This document shows, piece after piece, positions 60,921 through 64,000 of a stretch of 64,000 nucleotides of DNA (positions are counted from its first letter, which is position 1; every line of letters starts with the position of its first letter). Source of the DNA: Paenibacillus amylolyticus (GTDB taxonomy: Bacteria; Bacillota; Bacilli; Paenibacillales; Paenibacillaceae); the NCBI RefSeq assembly GCF_029689945.1, contig NZ_CP121451.1:5084001-5148000 (forward strand), written 5' to 3'. Both the position numbers and the translations under genes were made by a program. The notes under the pieces are model-generated. The model was not told the origin of the DNA. It searched no databases and was given only the letters and a program-made list of their open reading frames with translations.

Positions 60921-62201
60921 CTACCCTTTCTTCTTCTCAATGACAATCAGGCAGGTACTATCTGGCAGAGGCGCAGGGGAACCATCTTCCTTCATGAAGA
61001 TTATTCGTTCTCCAAGTGCTTCCGTATAGCCCTCCTGAAGAAAATGTCGGAATGTAATAATCTCGGCTTCTTCACCCAGCGCTTCTAGAATACAGTTCTC
61101 ATAGGCTGTCGGCGTAAATATACCGAATTGCTCCTGAATCTCATGCACATATGCCTCTTCGCCCCAAGTAAAGGTATAGAGAAATTCCATCGCATCGTTG
61201 ATTGGCATGACGACCTCGTTGTCTGATATCCGTTCATATTTTATCGCTCGTCCCTGAAAATCCGCTGCATACCGCTCCAACCAGTGCATACCCTCCGGTT
61301 CCAGAAAACGAATCCGCCGCTTTTGTGCCTCCGGCTCACTCATGATGCCATCCCGAATCAGAATTCTTCCTCCAGGTGACAGCACACGGAATGAACTTCT
61401 CAGCGCTGCCGTAACCGTGTCGGAATTAAATCTTCGACCGTCCAGTTCAATATATGAATATAATTCATGCAGAATGGATGAGAAAATAACGGTATCCACG
61501 GTGCCAGGCTGCACATATTGCTCCAGTTGCAGTGCATCGCCTTTCATCACTTGCCAGCGATGTCCCTCGCGCTGTTTTTTGCGCTCCAGCGCTTCAATGA
61601 CATTGGCTGAGATATCGATACCGATCGGCTCCACTTCCGGTTTTTCCTGCTCAATCAGATCCAGCAGAATTCCGCCGCCCGGACCAATATCCAGTACACG
61701 TTGACCGACGATATAATCGAGCAGTACTTTTTTATAATCACCGGAGCTGTTCATCTCGGACAAATACGTCTCTTCGTTGTGGAACCGGTCATAGGCATCC
61801 CGGCGCAATCCGAACAGGTCAAATAAAAGCAATACAGCTTTCTCGTATAACGGAGACTTTTCCGCTTCAATACAGAATGCAATTAGCTTCTCCGCCGCTG
61901 GAGAGAATTCGAAGGTCACAAATAATGTATCCGGCAGATCCGCATGACGCTCAATGCGATGGGTTAGATGGGGATAGACGATCTGCTCCCCTGCCATAAT
62001 CTGTTCCCATGCATACTGCTCCAGATATTTTTCAATCATTCGTTTCTTGTAAATGTTAAGCTTCTTGACGCCCTTATAGTCGTAATACATCGTATTCATC
62101 AATGGTTCGAAGCTGATATGGCGAACGATTTCAGATCGACCCTCCATGGATGTGGCATTCATATCTTCGCTGTGAAGCGTCAACAGGAACACTTTCACCA
62201 T
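60921..62201 (-). CDS. Class I SAM-dependent methyltransferase with N-terminal extension
   Basis: About 426 residues. The ATG at 62201 overlaps the stop codon of the upstream gene (ATGGTGA), implying translational coupling; an ATG further up (62243) has no binding site. Residues 1-150 are of unknown fold; then VLDIGPGGGILLDLIEQ (motif I), GIDISANVIEALERKKQ and DTVIFSSILHELYSY, with LSPGGRILIRDGIM further on, form the methyltransferase core. No substrate motif is recognised. Placed between an unrecognised gene and a histidine phosphatase gene in one operon. Confidence 0.75.
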   Translation of the reverse strand: MVKVFLLTLHSEDMNATSMEGRSEIVRHISFEPLMNTMYYDYKGVKKLNIYKKRMIEKYLEQYAWEQIMAGEQIVYPHLTHRIERHADLPDTLFVTFEFSPAAEKLIAFCIEAEKSPLYEKAVLLLFDLFGLRRDAYDRFHNEETYLSEMNSSGDYKKVLLDYIVGQRVLDIGPGGGILLDLIEQEKPEVEPIGIDISANVIEALERKKQREGHRWQVMKGDALQLEQYVQPGTVDTVIFSSILHELYSYIELDGRRFNSDTVTAALRSSFRVLSPGGRILIRDGIMSEPEAQKRRIRFLEPEGMHWLERYAADFQGRAIKYERISDNEVVMPINDAMEFLYTFTWGEEAYVHEIQEQFGIFTPTAYENCILEALGEEAEIITFRHFLQEGYTEALGERIIFMKEDGSPAPLPDSTCLIVIEKKKG

Positions 62202-63130
62202 CTCTTGCAGCGAAAATCCTGCATGGCTGACTCCACGTACCATAATGTACGATGAGCCAGCGGAGTCAGCGCCTGTTCTACATCCAGTTCCGTTTGGAGC
62301 TTGGCGTAAGCCGTATCCATTGCTTCTCCCTGTCGAATAGATGAACTTCTCAAGCGGGATAACCGTTCCTTCACGCTCCAGTCTTCATGATCCGGTCCGG
62401 CGATAATCCAGCTTACAATTCGCTGTACTTCAGCCTGCACCTGATTCCATAACGCTGGATCAACGCCAGCAATAATACACTCATTTAATGCCAACAGTAT
62501 GGTGTGCAGTTCGTCTGAAGTAAGCCATCCTTTGACAATCAAAGCATGAAGCGGAGCATTCTCGGCAAATGGAATCTCGCCGCGTATGTATTGACCAATA
62601 AGTCCATGCGTAGCAATTAACGTACGTATAATTTCATGCCGTGGTGTGTGTGAAGTCAGCGCAGCATGCTCGCTTAGATCTGTACTCTTGCTACGGGCGC
62701 CACTCGGAGTTCCGGGTTGATTGATACTTGTGTCCTTGATCTTACCGATGTCGTTATCCAGGTGCTCTTGCCCTGCATATAGATCATATAACTGAGCAGA
62801 CCCCACATTGTGCACAAACAGGTTAATGCCCTGCTTTTGCCATACCCGCCGCTGTTCCCGTGAGCCGGCCTTCGCCGTCTCTGACCAGATTAATACGTCT
62901 TCCAGAACTTCTCGCACCCAAAAAGAAACCTGAAGCTTCTCCAGCACGTGCAGTGTACGCTCGGTGTAATCGAGCACCGGATTCTTGCCCTCAAGTTCGG
63001 CAATGGAATGAATGCGTTCGAGGTTAATGTGGGGTTGCTCCGCTGCTGCCAGCAGTTGCAGCCATTGCTGCCCCATTTCCGGCGAGTTGCCTGACTTGTA
63101 TGATTGTATGGCCTTTAATGAATGCAGCAT
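62195..63130 (-). CDS. Protein of unknown function, operon with the methyltransferase
   Basis: 311 residues; GAGAGGGG lies before the ATG. Mostly alpha-helical in two halves joined by a polar linker near residues 125-160 (SINQPGTPSGARSKSTDLSE). No family, catalytic motif or membrane helix is recognised. Its last codons overlap the start of the methyltransferase gene, so the two products are likely to act together. Confidence 0.65.
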   Translation of the reverse strand: MLHSLKAIQSYKSGNSPEMGQQWLQLLAAAEQPHINLERIHSIAELEGKNPVLDYTERTLHVLEKLQVSFWVREVLEDVLIWSETAKAGSREQRRVWQKQGINLFVHNVGSAQLYDLYAGQEHLDNDIGKIKDTSINQPGTPSGARSKSTDLSEHAALTSHTPRHEIIRTLIATHGLIGQYIRGEIPFAENAPLHALIVKGWLTSDELHTILLALNECIIAGVDPALWNQVQAEVQRIVSWIIAGPDHEDWSVKERLSRLRSSSIRQGEAMDTAYAKLQTELDVEQALTPLAHRTLWYVESAMQDFRCKRW

Positions 63131-63188
63131 GAATAGTTCCCCTCTCGTTCTTTACCTACTATATAATCATTAGATTCGTCTATAGAAG

Positions 63189-63406
63189 TTGAACTAATCA
63201 TTAACACGATTACGGAGAGGACAGAAAGAACCTGAAAAAGCGAAGCTAAAAGCTTTCTGCAAGAAAGCTGCATCGGAAGCATATGCTTCGCCTTTATCCC
63301 CGGATTTTCCCCTTCGGAAAAGGGAATCGAAAAATCTGGGGATAACAGCGATTGGAAGGTTGTTCTGTCATCGGAGTAGCTAGTGTAAATAATCTTAAAG
63401 TCAACT
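63189..63406 (-). repeat. MITE-like dispersed repeat, copy 5 (reverse orientation)
   Basis: Read on the minus strand it has the same order as copies 2 and 3: CTCCGATGACAGAACAACC, CGCTGTTATCCCCAGATTTT, AAAATCCGGGGATA, GCTTTCTTGCAGAAAGC, TTCTTTCTGTCCTCTCCG. Ends TTGAACTAATCATTAACAC (63189-63207) and GTGTAAATAATC..GTCAAC (63384-63406) are inverted. It sits directly after the kinase-like gene: one base separates its end from the TAA at 63408-63410. Confidence 0.78.
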
Positions 63407-63407
63407 T

Positions 63408-64000
63408 TTATAACAGACGAAGTCGTTCCTGAACCAACTTGAGCAGCTGTTCCACCTCATAAGCTGGCAAATCCTCGTCAAGACGTGCAGCAGCAACCGG
63501 CATGATCCAGGATTCAATGGCTTCACGTGTAATCCCGGAAAGATGCATATAATGCTGGATGTAATAGTCGACCAGCGATTCACGAGCCGCCTCAAAACCC
63601 ATCCGTACAGCAGGGTCAGCATCTTCCGGCAATGTGCTGCTCATTAATATTACCCAGCTTCGAGCTACATCACCCGCGGGATCACCCGCCATGCCAGTCA
63701 TCCAATCGATGACCCAGTACTGATCGCCAGCTTCACTGAGCATAACATTATCGGGGTGAAAATCGCCATGACAGATTTGCTGTTGATCAGGCAAAGTTGT
63801 TAAATAAGAAAGGACTCGCGCTTGATCGCCCTCTGACAACAATCGAACATTGTGAATAGCTCTAGATAGAATCTGCTTCTGTGAGGGGAGTGTTCCTTCA
63901 TCATCTCGCTCACAATGAAGCCTGTAATGGCAGTCAGCCATTTTATAAGCCAGCTGTTCCAATAACTCAGGTTGCTGAATGATAAGGGATAACAGGGTAT
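63408..64000 (-). CDS. APH-family phosphotransferase (partial; start outside the window)
   Basis: The frame runs off the right edge; its visible part is about 197 residues, reading TLLSLIIQQPELLEQLAYKM upstream of an internal TTG at 63962. The kinase catalytic loop is HGDFHPDNVMLSEAG and the metal site VIDWMTGMAGDPAGDVARSW, the pattern of the TIGR02172-type aminoglycoside/choline-kinase-like group. Substrate unknown; resistance function is not implied. The MITE-like copy 5 follows its stop codon. Confidence 0.85.
   Translation of the reverse strand, partial: TLLSLIIQQPELLEQLAYKMADCHYRLHCERDDEGTLPSQKQILSRAIHNVRLLSEGDQARVLSYLTTLPDQQQICHGDFHPDNVMLSEAGDQYWVIDWMTGMAGDPAGDVARSWVILMSSTLPEDADPAVRMGFEAARESLVDYYIQHYMHLSGITREAIESWIMPVAAARLDEDLPAYEVEQLLKLVQERLRLL

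Noticed and set aside
63408..64000. Antibiotic resistance gene (aminoglycoside phosphotransferase).
   Set aside because: The motifs prove only the APH/choline-kinase fold; many such chromosomal genes have other substrates and the start is outside the window.

Overview
The window looks like a chromosomal segment of a low-to-mid GC, spore-forming Gram-positive bacterium, most likely Paenibacillus. The evidence is strong AGGAGG-type ribosome binding sites with frequent TTG/GTG starts, lipoprotein signal peptides, a spore-coat transglutaminase (tgl), a RelP/SasA-type small alarmone synthetase, Mn-dependent pyrophosphatase, VanZ, an AraC regulator fused to a siderophore-binding domain, and an N-terminal domain typical of secreted Paenibacillus polysaccharide esterases. 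The species is inferred, not proven.

Layout. 0-8 kb: end of a secreted carbohydrate-active gene, an alpha/beta hydrolase, a type III polyketide synthase-MMPL exporter operon, a flavin reductase and a Fur-controlled siderophore-binding lipoprotein. 8-18.4 kb: a Pro/Gly-rich protein, sasA-bcr operon, two hydrolases, DUF1275 protein, LysR/O-methyltransferase divergent pair, an MFS transporter, an AbrB-type membrane protein and a cysteine-cluster protein. 18.4-33.2 kb: an alpha-glucan and trehalose block: treC-treP with a TreR-like operator, a dicarboxylate symporter, a UPF0173 hydrolase, a second GH13 glucosidase, VanZ and glgC-glgD-glgP. 33.2-38.2 kb: an AT-rich island with a P-loop NTPase/helical-repeat gene, an ATP-grasp gene and a tyrosine recombinase. 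38.3-56 kb: alcohol dehydrogenase, M3 oligopeptidase, small membrane proteins, a four-PAS hybrid histidine kinase, tgl, an IF3-like gene, ppaC, a 2Fe-2S protein, a phosphatase, a luciferase-like oxidoreductase, an LtaS-family protein and a PPDK-like protein lacking its phosphohistidine domain. 56.2-64 kb: a Btr-like regulator plus siderophore-binding lipoprotein, each with a Fur box, then an operon of unknown purpose (two unrecognised proteins, a methyltransferase and a histidine phosphatase) and the end of an APH-type kinase gene.

Most interesting region. The island at 33.7-38.1 kb holds two convergent genes that overlap tail to tail. Each is preceded by the same 25-bp sequence in inverted orientation. 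At the right end this sequence is part of a 15-7-15 palindrome directly after a XerC-like recombinase gene, which has the arm-spacer-arm geometry of a tyrosine-recombinase core site. Both copies carry GGAGG just before a TTG start codon. An invertible cassette that places either the NTPase or the ATP-grasp gene behind the recombinase is a testable reading.

Two features affect the whole window. A MITE-like intergenic repeat of about 215-250 bp occurs in four recognisable copies plus one diverged relative. About sixteen sites look like small frameshifts, nearly all fixable by adding one base, many of them in short runs. They split otherwise intact, conserved genes (treP, treC, a GH13 gene, MFS, AbrB, hybrid kinase, LtaS-like, the island NTPase and others). 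This pattern points to uncorrected long-read sequence rather than mass gene decay, so these genes are annotated as single coding regions with frameshifts. No rRNA, tRNA or CRISPR array was seen.
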